Assembly (NCBI GenBank): GCA_023432445.1
Contig: JAEYUP010000001.1
Span: 248,001-312,000 of the forward strand
Direction of reading: 5' to 3'
DNA length: 64,000 bases
Origin: Candidatus Parcubacteria bacterium
GTDB taxonomy: Bacteria > Patescibacteriota > Saccharimonadia > Saccharimonadales > Saccharimonadaceae
Position numbers and translations under genes: made by a program. The notes beneath the pieces are model-generated. The model did no database searches and was not told where the DNA came from. It saw only the letters and a program-made list of their open reading frames with translations. Below, in pieces: positions 1-6,812 of this stretch (its first letter is position 1; each line of letters begins with the position of its first letter).

Positions 1-1
1 T

Positions 2-166
2 CCAGCTCTTCGCCCAGCCGTCGTGATGCTCTTAGCCATGCTAGCCGCACCCGGCACATCAACACTCCGCAACGTCTACTCCATAAACCGCGGTTACGAA
101 GACATCGCCGAACGCCTAAGTTCGCTAGGCGCAAAAGTAACAACCATTCGTGATATTACTGAATAA
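2..166 (+). CDS. murA: UDP-N-acetylglucosamine 1-carboxyvinyltransferase, C-terminal end (partial)
   Basis: Only the last 54 codons are in the window; the reading frame is open from the left edge and stops at TAA. The visible end, with an LRPA stretch followed by hydrophobic residues and then NRGYEDIAERLSSLGAKV, matches the well-conserved C-terminus of MurA (family pattern: LRAGAALxxA, then IDRGYExIxEKLxxLGA). MurA transfers enolpyruvate to UDP-GlcNAc, the first committed step of peptidoglycan synthesis in the cytosol. The catalytic loop lies outside the window, so activity cannot be judged. The other wall genes here (murT, gatD, murJ, murC) make the assignment sensible. EPSP synthase is the related alternative but does not share this tail. 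Confidence 0.8.
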   Translation, partial: PALRPAVVMLLAMLAAPGTSTLRNVYSINRGYEDIAERLSSLGAKVTTIRDITE

Positions 167-177
167 ATAATTTCGAT

Positions 178-254
178 TGGTACCCCGGGCTGGATTTGAA
201 CCAGCGACCTTAGGCTTAGAAGTCCTCTGCTCTATCCAACTGAGCTACCGGGGC
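178..254 (-). tRNA. tRNA-Arg (anticodon TCT)
   Basis: Read on the minus strand, the cloverleaf has acceptor GCCCCGG pairing with CCGGGGT (a G-U first pair), discriminator A and an encoded CCA. The T arm carries GGTTCAAATCC and the anticodon loop is CTTCTAA. The anticodon stem is unusually weak: only three Watson-Crick pairs (28-30 with 40-42) remain, flanked by G27-A43 and A31-G39 oppositions. Confidence 0.92.
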
Positions 255-274
255 ATGTTTGTTATTATACCAGT

Positions 275-706
275 TTATATCATCCCGAGATCACGGAACG
301 ACGAAAGGGCACTTCTACTTTCGTGGGTTAAGCTTCTCCGCGCCACCTCATCAGACTGCAGCCATAGCCCAGCATCATGCTCTTGGCTCAATTCCAACTC
401 ACCACCAAGTCTCTGCGCAATGTAAAAAAGCGCCACGTATAACCTTCCTTCGTGCTTACCCGCCCTTATGACCATGCTTTCAACATGTGCGATTGGAGAC
501 CTTATCGCAACGGTAAGTCCAGTCTCCTCAAGCACCTCACGCGCTAGTCCACCAATTATCTCTTCGCCGGCATCCACTTTTCCCCCAGGAAACTCCCACA
601 AAGAAGCATTATGTGCATCGTTTTGTGAGCGACGCAAAATGAGAATGCGATTATCGTCGGCGATGATAGCCCTGTTAACGAGCAGCGTGCTTGTGATTTC
701 AGACAT
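275..706 (-). CDS. Nudix hydrolase, MutT-like
   Basis: This 143-residue protein carries a complete Nudix box (G-x5-E-x7-RE-V-x-EE-x-G-L, about residues 37-60), the Mg2+-binding catalytic signature of nucleoside diphosphate-X hydrolases. Length and the opening strand VNRAIIADDNRILILRRS resemble MutT, so cleansing of 8-oxo-dGTP is the likely job, though the substrate cannot be read from sequence. The start at 706 is preferred over an upstream in-frame ATG: the Nudix fold begins right after it, and a TATATT hexamer (714-719, minus strand) sits 7 nt upstream, fitting a leaderless mRNA. It runs against the tRNA-Arg gene with a short gap. Confidence 0.85.
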   Translation of the reverse strand: MSEITSTLLVNRAIIADDNRILILRRSQNDAHNASLWEFPGGKVDAGEEIIGGLAREVLEETGLTVAIRSPIAHVESMVIRAGKHEGRLYVALFYIAQRLGGELELSQEHDAGLWLQSDEVARRSLTHESRSALSSFRDLGMI

Positions 707-779
707 GTATTTCAATATAGCGCCCAGCTCGGTATAAAGAAAGCTTAAACAGAAACAGTCGCCGAACCTTCCGTCTTGA

Positions 780-1136
780 CTACGGCTTCTTGCCAATGCG
801 CCCAAAGTGGGTATGCGTAAATGCATCAGAATGTTTCAGCCCATACCCAAGCGCTCTATCAACGAAGAGGTGGAACAACCAGATAAGCCCGACAAACAGC
901 TCCCATGGCTGACCATGAAAAAGAAAGATGCCCAACAAGATAGCAGGCCCGATGACACTATGCCCTATATTGTAAATGGCAGCTCCCACCCGCGGATTGA
1001 CGAGATACCCCACCATGCTTACATCAACGGCAAGGAACAGAACAAAAAGCCACCACCAATCAAAACCTGAAACTATAAATGCAACCGCTACAAGTAGCGC
1101 CAGTATCGCATACTCCAGTGTAAGTATTCGCTGCAT
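780..1136 (-). CDS. DUF4260-like small membrane protein
   Basis: The 118-residue protein has about four hydrophobic segments and a conserved C-terminal part with GHSVIGPAI, FHLFVDRALGYGLKH and a final HTHFGRIG. This matches the DUF4260 family, whose function is unknown. The start at 1136 lies 6 nt downstream of a TATAAT hexamer (1143-1148 on the minus strand), so the mRNA is probably leaderless; a longer reading frame upstream runs into tRNA-Gly and is rejected. It is monocistronic between a Nudix gene and a tRNA. The histidines near the C-terminus could bind metal, but that is only a guess. Confidence 0.75.
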   Translation of the reverse strand: MQRILTLEYAILALLVAVAFIVSGFDWWWLFVLFLAVDVSMVGYLVNPRVGAAIYNIGHSVIGPAILLGIFLFHGQPWELFVGLIWLFHLFVDRALGYGLKHSDAFTHTHFGRIGKKP

Positions 1137-1192
1137 GTCCCGATTATAACAAAAAACGCCAGATAAGTTCTGACGTCTCAGGTGGTTCATCT

Positions 1193-1267
1193 TGGTGCGG
1201 GCGGCGAGAATCGAACTCGCATCGTTTGCTTGGAAGGCAGACATATTAGCCATTATACGACGCCCGC
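1193..1267 (-). tRNA. tRNA-Gly (anticodon TCC)
   Basis: Minus-strand cloverleaf: acceptor GCGGGCG pairs with CGCCCGC, the D arm contains TATAATGGCTA, the anticodon loop is CTTCCAA, the T arm GAGTTCGATTCTC, and CCA is encoded. It closely resembles other bacterial glycine TCC tRNAs. The anticodon stem has one C28-A42 mismatch. Confidence 0.95.
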
Positions 1268-1335
1268 GGACTCACCGATTGTACCATATTCTCTTCTCAT
1301 TCTCAATCTGTTATAATAGTCCTCGACTTCCTCGT

Positions 1336-1413
1336 GGCGAATGTAGCTCATCTGGTTAGAGCGCCGGGTTGTGGTTCCGGAGGTAGAGGGTTCGATCCCC
1401 TTCATTCGCCCCA
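1336..1413 (+). tRNA. tRNA-His (anticodon GTG)
   Basis: Plus-strand tRNA with anticodon loop TTGTGGT. The extra 5' G (-1) faces a C discriminator, the histidine identity pair, and CCA is encoded. A TATAAT hexamer at 1312-1317 is the likely promoter -10 element. A hairpin with a T-run follows at 1426. Confidence 0.95.
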
Positions 1414-1425
1414 AATGAATTCATT

Positions 1426-1456
1426 AAATCAGACCTTGGTCAGGTCTGATTTTTGT
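1426..1456. terminator. Bidirectional intrinsic terminator
   Basis: An eight-pair stem (ATCAGACC at 1428-1435 with GGTCTGAT at 1443-1450), extended by two A-T pairs, closes a 7-nt loop and is followed by TTTTTG. It ends tRNA-His on the plus strand. The A-rich left flank gives a weaker U-tract for the convergent VIT gene. Confidence 0.8.
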
Positions 1457-1460
1457 ATGT

Positions 1461-1976
1461 CTATATACCAAAGGCGCTAGCCAGCCCGACTCCTAAGAAG
1501 TATGACAAGCCTGCCGCGATCAGACCGAGTAAGACTGTTTCCGCAAGAGATGCGGCTATGCTTTTAGCCTTACGTCGGTCTGACTTGCCATATCCGACCA
1601 AAACAAAAGTAAATACAGCCAAGATACAACTGATAAGGAACAGCTTATTTGAATCTGCGTTGTCTCCAGCTAGGGACGAATAAACGTAGGGTACTAATGG
1701 CATCGCGCCAGCTACCAAAAATGCCAAGAAGGTTGCGCCGCCTACAAAAAGTGAGGCTTTGCGAGAGTGTCCATCTTTGCCAGTGCGATGAGACAGGTAG
1801 GCGCTAGCGCCCATCGAAAAGCCATCTGCTACCAGGTTGGCAAGACCTAGAACAATGACCACCACGCTCGAAAGACCCGCACCGGCGGCTGCAGCGACAA
1901 CTGCAAATGTCGTCACGATACCATCAAAGGCGCCATACACAAACTCTGGGACATAGTTTTTTAACTTCTGTTTCAT
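1461..1976 (-). CDS. VIT1/CCC1-family transporter-like membrane protein
   Basis: The 171-residue protein begins with a lysine-rich tail followed by VYGAFDGIVTTFAVVAAAAG, the first helix signature of the VIT1/CCC1 family (family pattern: GANDGLVSTFALV). The second segment, GLANLVADGFSMGASAYLS, is also typical. Five hydrophobic helices are visible. Family members move Fe2+ or Mn2+ across membranes; here it would act in the cytoplasmic membrane, possibly for metal detoxification. The start at 1976 is chosen because AAAGGAAAAG lies just upstream and the family motif begins close to it. It follows the Clp ATPase gene by 10 nt, so the two are probably cotranscribed. Confidence 0.8.
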   Translation of the reverse strand: MKQKLKNYVPEFVYGAFDGIVTTFAVVAAAAGAGLSSVVVIVLGLANLVADGFSMGASAYLSHRTGKDGHSRKASLFVGGATFLAFLVAGAMPLVPYVYSSLAGDNADSNKLFLISCILAVFTFVLVGYGKSDRRKAKSIAASLAETVLLGLIAAGLSYFLGVGLASAFGI

Positions 1977-1986
1977 TTCTTTTCCT

Positions 1987-4413
1987 TTATAATTGTTCAA
2001 CACCATCAATCATAGCATCGGCGCGCTTTTTTGTCTCAACCATTGCTTTTATTTGCTCTAAAGTCAGCTCAATCGAGCTACCGGGACTCATCTCGCCACT
2101 CAAAAGTAATTTTGCTACCGTGCTCTCGACCGCTCGTTGGACGACGCGACGCAGTGGTCGGGCCCCTAGACGTGGGTCGTAGCCTTGCTCAACCAAAAAT
2201 TCTTTAGCATCCCTGGCTACTGTCACTGACACACTCTGGCCTTCCAGGGTTTTATTTACTCCCGCTAGAATCCGGTCGACAACCGTCAGCAACTCAGTTT
2301 TTGTCAGCGGCGCAAACACAACTGTCTCGTCGAAGCGGTTTAGAAACTCCGGGTGGAAAACGTGTCCGCCGATTAATTCATTTACAAACGGCTCCTCGAA
2401 CTGCTCGAGTGTATAGCCGCGGTGAATATATTCTTGAATCCTATCAGAGCCAGCATTGCTGGTCGCAATCACAATCGCATCGCGGAAACTGACCTCTCGG
2501 TTGCGTTCGTCTCTAAGCACTCCTTCGTCTAGAAGCTGCAACAGCGTCGCCAACACGCTAGAATGGGCTTTCTCGATCTCATCCAGCAACACCACACTAA
2601 ATGGTTGCTTCATAACTTGAGCAGTTAAGCTACTTGGATTATCTGCGCCATCCTGAATAAGACGCGACACGTCTTCGGGCATAACAAATTCGTTCATATC
2701 TAGCCTGACAATATTATGCTCGCCGCCAAAATATACCTCAGCTAGCGACTTTGCCAGCTCAGTCTTGCCCACCCCAGTTGGACCCAAGAAAAGGAACGTT
2801 CCGACTGGACGATTCTGATTGCGAATCCCCGCCCTGGCGCGCCTTAGTGCGTCTGACACTACCCGCACCGCCTTATCTTGCCCTACCATTCGATCATGTA
2901 AACGATCTTCTAACTTTAAAAGCAAAGCTTTTTCCGTCTCGTCATCAGCAGCTGCTGTTTTTATGCCAGTAGTCGCCTCTATAGCCCTGCTAACAGATCG
3001 GGACGTAACCAAACCGTCTTCCGCATAGTCGGCCGATGTCTCCAGCAGGCTCATCGCCTGACCAGGCATAACAATATCGTAAACATAGCGCTTGCCAAGC
3101 GTGTACGACTCTTTTAGAGCCTGATACATAACAGTAACTTTGTACTTATTCTCTACATACGCCACATGGTCTTGTAGAACCTTCAGGGTGTCCGATTCGC
3201 TTGTTGGTTGAACGTTGATTCGTCGTACGGCCGCCGCCAACTCTGGCGATCTTCTTGTAACCTGAAGAAAACGTTGCTCATCAAAAGTTAAGATGATTGA
3301 AATTCGCCGTGCCTCAAATATAGGCAGAAGTGTAGTCAGTAAATCTACCGAGCCAGGACCCTCCTTGAAAAACAGCTCGGCATTGTCAAGACATACGATT
3401 ATGTTCTTCGCTTGGTACGCCTCAAAGAGCAACTTAGAGATGAGGGAGCTTAGCTCAGCGCCATTTCCTGCCGCCGATAGCAACCTTGACGCACTCAACA
3501 GAAACACCTGATGGTAGTGCAGCCGTTTAGGTGTCGAATCATCGGGGTGCATTAAGACGTCTGCTAATTCGTAAACTAGCTTTGTTTTACCGACGCCAGA
3601 CTTACCAACCAGGGCAAATGTTCCGCCGTCACTATCTAGTGCTGCCACTATTTGATTCATGGTTTCGCCGCGAATGATTCCGCCAGACCCAGAGTTACTG
3701 CGCGAAATATTAGTACCGAACCGCGACAACGATGGTATCCAGCCGAATGACCAATCCCGTCCAACCCCACCACTACGTAGCTCACGCCTCTCTATTTCAG
3801 TCATAGAACGCTCAATTGAATGGTACCACTGAATCCCTCTTATGATGTCGTCTTCTTCTAGCGTCAGATGTCCAAGAAGTGTTCGGCGTGGTTTTTGAGG
3901 CACCTGTCGGATCAGTGCCAAGATCATGACGCCAGCGCTGACCCGCCCTCCAGTTTGGCCGGCGATCTTCATCGCCTCCGTCAACACCGCATCCGTATCA
4001 TCGTGGTTGTCGGATACCAGCTCACGCAGGAAACCACCGCTCACACCAAAACGAACCGCAAAAAATACTCCGCCGTTAGTCATTCCAACCAGCTCCGCTA
4101 TCTGTCTAGGCGTCGGCCGTTGTGGTAATATACCTAAAATTTCTGAATCCAAGATGTCATCAAGACGTTTACCATTTTCAATGCGGGACGGGTCGCGCAA
4201 ATCGCGACCGTACCACTGTACAATCATGATAAGAGGCGCCGCCGCACCAATGCTTAACCAGCCAGCGGCGAGACCATAGACAACAAGTCCGACGCCCAGT
4301 GCGCAAAGAACAAAAACGAGAACTGTTAGAACTGGAACCCATGACCTAAGAGCGTGCCCAAACCTTGCCCGCCTGGCCCGTGAAGACCGCCACTGAAATA
4401 AATCATCTACCAT
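1987..4413 (-). CDS. Membrane-anchored double-AAA Clp-family ATPase
   Basis: The 808-residue protein begins with two membrane helices (about 24-48 and 50-67). A divergent Clp-N-like region (about 90-190) and two AAA+ modules follow. Module 1 has Walker A VGKSGVGKTK (269-278), but its Walker B reads IIVCLDNAEL, with Asn where the catalytic Glu is expected. Module 2 is canonical: GPTGVGKTE (544-552), VVLLDEIEKAH (about 608-618), NRFDE arginine finger and GARPLRR sensor 2. It is most like ClpC/ClpB. I see no clear ClpP-docking tripeptide such as VGF or IGF before the arginine finger, so it may be an unfoldase acting alone at the membrane. Start 4413 overlaps the preceding stop (ATGGTAG), indicating translational coupling. 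Homologues occur in Patescibacteria; the exact role is unknown. Confidence 0.85.
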   Translation of the reverse strand: MVDDLFQWRSSRARRARFGHALRSWVPVLTVLVFVLCALGVGLVVYGLAAGWLSIGAAAPLIMIVQWYGRDLRDPSRIENGKRLDDILDSEILGILPQRPTPRQIAELVGMTNGGVFFAVRFGVSGGFLRELVSDNHDDTDAVLTEAMKIAGQTGGRVSAGVMILALIRQVPQKPRRTLLGHLTLEEDDIIRGIQWYHSIERSMTEIERRELRSGGVGRDWSFGWIPSLSRFGTNISRSNSGSGGIIRGETMNQIVAALDSDGGTFALVGKSGVGKTKLVYELADVLMHPDDSTPKRLHYHQVFLLSASRLLSAAGNGAELSSLISKLLFEAYQAKNIIVCLDNAELFFKEGPGSVDLLTTLLPIFEARRISIILTFDEQRFLQVTRRSPELAAAVRRINVQPTSESDTLKVLQDHVAYVENKYKVTVMYQALKESYTLGKRYVYDIVMPGQAMSLLETSADYAEDGLVTSRSVSRAIEATTGIKTAAADDETEKALLLKLEDRLHDRMVGQDKAVRVVSDALRRARAGIRNQNRPVGTFLFLGPTGVGKTELAKSLAEVYFGGEHNIVRLDMNEFVMPEDVSRLIQDGADNPSSLTAQVMKQPFSVVLLDEIEKAHSSVLATLLQLLDEGVLRDERNREVSFRDAIVIATSNAGSDRIQEYIHRGYTLEQFEEPFVNELIGGHVFHPEFLNRFDETVVFAPLTKTELLTVVDRILAGVNKTLEGQSVSVTVARDAKEFLVEQGYDPRLGARPLRRVVQRAVESTVAKLLLSGEMSPGSSIELTLEQIKAMVETKKRADAMIDGVEQL

Positions 4414-4787
4414 ATCGGCGTCCAACCTATCGCAAACAGGGCTATCGCCGCCAATGGAACGAAAGGTATCGCTAGCCACACAGTAGCCGTTATAATCCCG
4501 ACAATAACCTGTAGCGCCACCACAATGACCCCCGCTAGCACCGTGAACAAGCGTACAATCGCGCCAATTATTCGCGAAACAAGCTGGTCAAAGAAACCGC
4601 GGACGATCTGGCCAAACGATCCACCCGCCACACTGGCCGAAATCTGCCTGTAAGGCGAAAAAAGCGTTGCTAATAGTTGCCCAACCGAAAAAAATGCCAT
4701 GGTTCGCACCAAGCCGTCTAACGTACGTCGCAACTGACCTCTCCAGCCAGAGCCATACCACCAAGAAACGAGTCCCACCAGAAACAT
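4407..4787 (-). CDS. Small integral membrane protein, function unknown
   Basis: The 126-residue protein has an amphipathic N-terminus (MFLVGLVSWWYGSGWRGQ), a conserved-looking middle with LFSPYRQI, and two or three long hydrophobic helices at the C-terminus ending GWTPIW. I do not recognise a named family. It overlaps the start of the Clp-like ATPase by 7 nt, so the pair is probably one transcriptional and functional unit at the membrane, with this protein a candidate partner of the anchored ATPase. The start at 4787 is set by a TATAAT hexamer 6 nt upstream (4794-4799, minus strand), leaving no room for a ribosome binding site. A longer reading frame reaching back over murT is rejected. Confidence 0.7.
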   Translation of the reverse strand: MFLVGLVSWWYGSGWRGQLRRTLDGLVRTMAFFSVGQLLATLFSPYRQISASVAGGSFGQIVRGFFDQLVSRIIGAIVRLFTVLAGVIVVALQVIVGIITATVWLAIPFVPLAAIALFAIGWTPIW

Positions 4788-4793
4788 ATCCTC

Positions 4794-4808
4794 ATTATAC
4801 GATATAAT
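4794..4808. promoter_or_regulatory. Divergent pair of -10 elements
   Basis: Only 28 bp separate the two divergent start codons (4787 minus, 4816 plus). TATAAT occurs on the minus strand at 4794-4799 and on the plus strand at 4803-4808, 6 and 7 nt before the respective ATG. Each promoter's upstream region therefore overlaps the other gene's start, and both messages should be leaderless. Confidence 0.65.
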
Positions 4809-4815
4809 GGTTGAT

Positions 4816-6081
4816 ATGCCCCAACCCTTTGTTATCATCTCAGGAAAAGTAGTCCGACACATTGCTCGCTTAAGGGGTGGAGGGTCAGCAATCCCGGGGC
4901 TGTTTGTCGAAAAAATCAGTCCAGACTTCGTACCAAAAACTCTAGCTCAACTGCCACAAGGCATCATCGTAATAACAGGAACCAACGGCAAGACCACTAC
5001 CACTAAAATGGTAGTTTCACTCCTAGAGAGTCAAGGGCTCAAGGTATTTACCAACCGCACCGGCAGCAACTTCGTCCGCGGCGTGGCCGCCGCTCTTCTG
5101 GGTGAGATATCGATCGACGGCAAACTCAAGGCCGACATCGCAGTCCTAGAACTAGACGAGGCACATGCCGTTAAGTTTGTGGAAGTAGTAAAACCCCGTT
5201 ATAGCCTGCTGCTCAACGTCATGCGCGACCAACTCGACCGCTTTGGCGAAATTGACTCGACCGCCAAGATGCTTCAGCGGGTCGCCGAGGCCACAACAGA
5301 CGGCGTAGTTATCAACCGAGAAGACAACCGCCTCCGCATCCTTAGCCAAGCTTTAAAAGGAAAGAGGTCGTCGTTTTTTGGCCTTGACCCTTCACTGCGC
5401 AGTCATTTCCCCAACGACGACGAGCTGCACACCGCGACCCTAGCCCCAAGCACACCATCCCAAAAAGCCGACGTAACACTTACCAAGTTTGCCGACGCCG
5501 AAGCCAGCTTTTCTATAAATGGAAAAGCTTACACTACCAACCTCCAACTACGCGGAATTTATAATGTGTTTAATGCCACCGGAGCCCTGGCCTTAGCCAA
5601 GTTGATACTTCCTGCAGCCACTAACGAAGACCTCCTAAAAGCGCTGTCTACCGTACAGCCAGCTTTCGGTCGCGGCGAGTCGCTAACAGTCAATGGTCAA
5701 CCGCTAGAATTAGTCTTAGTAAAAAACCCCGCCGGCTTCCGCCTCAGCCTTGCCTCTTTTGATAGTAAAGGCTACCAAACAATGTTGGCCATCAACGACA
5801 ACTATTCCGACGGACGCGACATGTCTTGGCTCTGGGACGTCGACTTCACCTCCCTGGAGAAAGTGGCCAGCGTCGGCGGCATTCGGGCTTACGACATGGC
5901 CTTAAGACTCCAGTACGATGAGGTGCCATTCGAAAATGTCGAAACCGATATCAACAAGGCCCTAAAGTACCTTTTAAAAACCCACCCAGACCAACCAAAG
6001 CGTATATATTGCACCTACACCGCCATGCTGGCGCTAAGAAAAGAGCTTGCCAAATTAACTAACGTCGAGGTTGTCTCATGA
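4816..6081 (+). CDS. murT: Lipid II isoglutaminyl synthase, Mur ligase subunit
   Basis: MurT is a Mur ligase-like protein that with GatD amidates the D-glutamate of lipid II to D-isoglutamine. The 421-residue sequence shows the ATP loop GTNGKTTTTK near residue 55, the acidic segment AVLELDEAH, a typical VMRDQLDRFGE helix, and the C-terminal DUF1727 domain with DNYSDGRDMSWLWDVDF, which contains the catalytic Asp region. The four-cysteine zinc ribbon found in staphylococcal and pneumococcal MurT is missing: the protein has a single cysteine, close to the C-terminus. Start 4816 is preferred to 4807 because the TATAAT hexamer overlaps the latter ATG and sits 7 nt before the former. It overlaps gatD by ATGA. 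Confidence 0.9.
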   Translation: MPQPFVIISGKVVRHIARLRGGGSAIPGLFVEKISPDFVPKTLAQLPQGIIVITGTNGKTTTTKMVVSLLESQGLKVFTNRTGSNFVRGVAAALLGEISIDGKLKADIAVLELDEAHAVKFVEVVKPRYSLLLNVMRDQLDRFGEIDSTAKMLQRVAEATTDGVVINREDNRLRILSQALKGKRSSFFGLDPSLRSHFPNDDELHTATLAPSTPSQKADVTLTKFADAEASFSINGKAYTTNLQLRGIYNVFNATGALALAKLILPAATNEDLLKALSTVQPAFGRGESLTVNGQPLELVLVKNPAGFRLSLASFDSKGYQTMLAINDNYSDGRDMSWLWDVDFTSLEKVASVGGIRAYDMALRLQYDEVPFENVETDINKALKYLLKTHPDQPKRIYCTYTAMLALRKELAKLTNVEVVS

Positions 6082-6812
6082 GCAACTTAACCCATCCATC
6101 GATTACCATCCTTCAGCTTTACCCTAGAGATATGAATATCTACGGCGACAATGGCAATGTGCTGGTACTAAAACGACGACTAGAGTGGCGAGGATTCAAA
6201 GCCAACATCATCTCCTATAATGTTGGCGACAGCCTACCTAAAAATGTTGACATCATTGTCGGCGGCGGCGGACAAGACAGCGGCCAAGCTAAGGTTCATG
6301 CCGACCTCATAAAAATTGGAGCGCAACTTAAAAACTGGGCCGAAGACGGAGTCCCGATACTAATGGTCTGCGGCCTCTACCAACTTTTTGGCAACTTCTT
6401 CGAAACTTCAGACAAAAACAGGCTCGAAGGTATCGGCATATTTGACATCGAAACATACGGCACCACTGAGCGACTCATAGGCAACATCGTCACCAGTAGC
6501 GACAAGTTTGGCGAAATAGTTGGCTACGAAAATCACAGCGGTCAAACCTACCTAAAAGAAGGTTCTGAGCCATTCGCGCGTGTTATCCGTGGCGCCGGAA
6601 ACAACTCAAGCGAAGGTCACGAGGGCGCTGTCTACCACAACGTTATCGGCACCTACCTACACGGCTCGCTACTACCCAAGAACCCAGCCGTCGCGGACTT
6701 TCTAATCGAAACAGCTCTGACAAGAAAAGGTCTTAGCGTGCCAGAAGACATCCACATAGACGATTCTATCGCCCACAAGGCTCGGCGAGTTGCAATCCGT
6801 TCGGCCCGCTAA
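6078..6812 (+). CDS. gatD: Lipid II isoglutaminyl synthase, glutamine amidotransferase subunit
   Basis: GatD is a class I, CobB/CobQ-type glutaminase that hydrolyses glutamine and passes ammonia to MurT. In this 244-residue protein the nucleophile lies in ILMVCGLYQLFG (Cys98) and the partner histidine in GTYLHGSLLPKN (His195). The N-terminus carries the family start LYPRDMNIYGDNGN. The gene overlaps murT by ATGA, the usual arrangement for this stoichiometric complex. Its TAA stop overlaps the stop of the convergent comEC gene in the four bases CTAA. Presence of the pair implies amidated peptidoglycan. Confidence 0.93.
   Translation: MSNLTHPSITILQLYPRDMNIYGDNGNVLVLKRRLEWRGFKANIISYNVGDSLPKNVDIIVGGGGQDSGQAKVHADLIKIGAQLKNWAEDGVPILMVCGLYQLFGNFFETSDKNRLEGIGIFDIETYGTTERLIGNIVTSSDKFGEIVGYENHSGQTYLKEGSEPFARVIRGAGNNSSEGHEGAVYHNVIGTYLHGSLLPKNPAVADFLIETALTRKGLSVPEDIHIDDSIAHKARRVAIRSAR

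Noticed and set aside
6078..6081. UGA recoded as glycine (as in Gracilibacteria)
   Set aside because: murT ends at TGA exactly in the ATGA overlap with gatD. Other family-length proteins (ruvC, tsaE and the dinB partner) also end at TGA.
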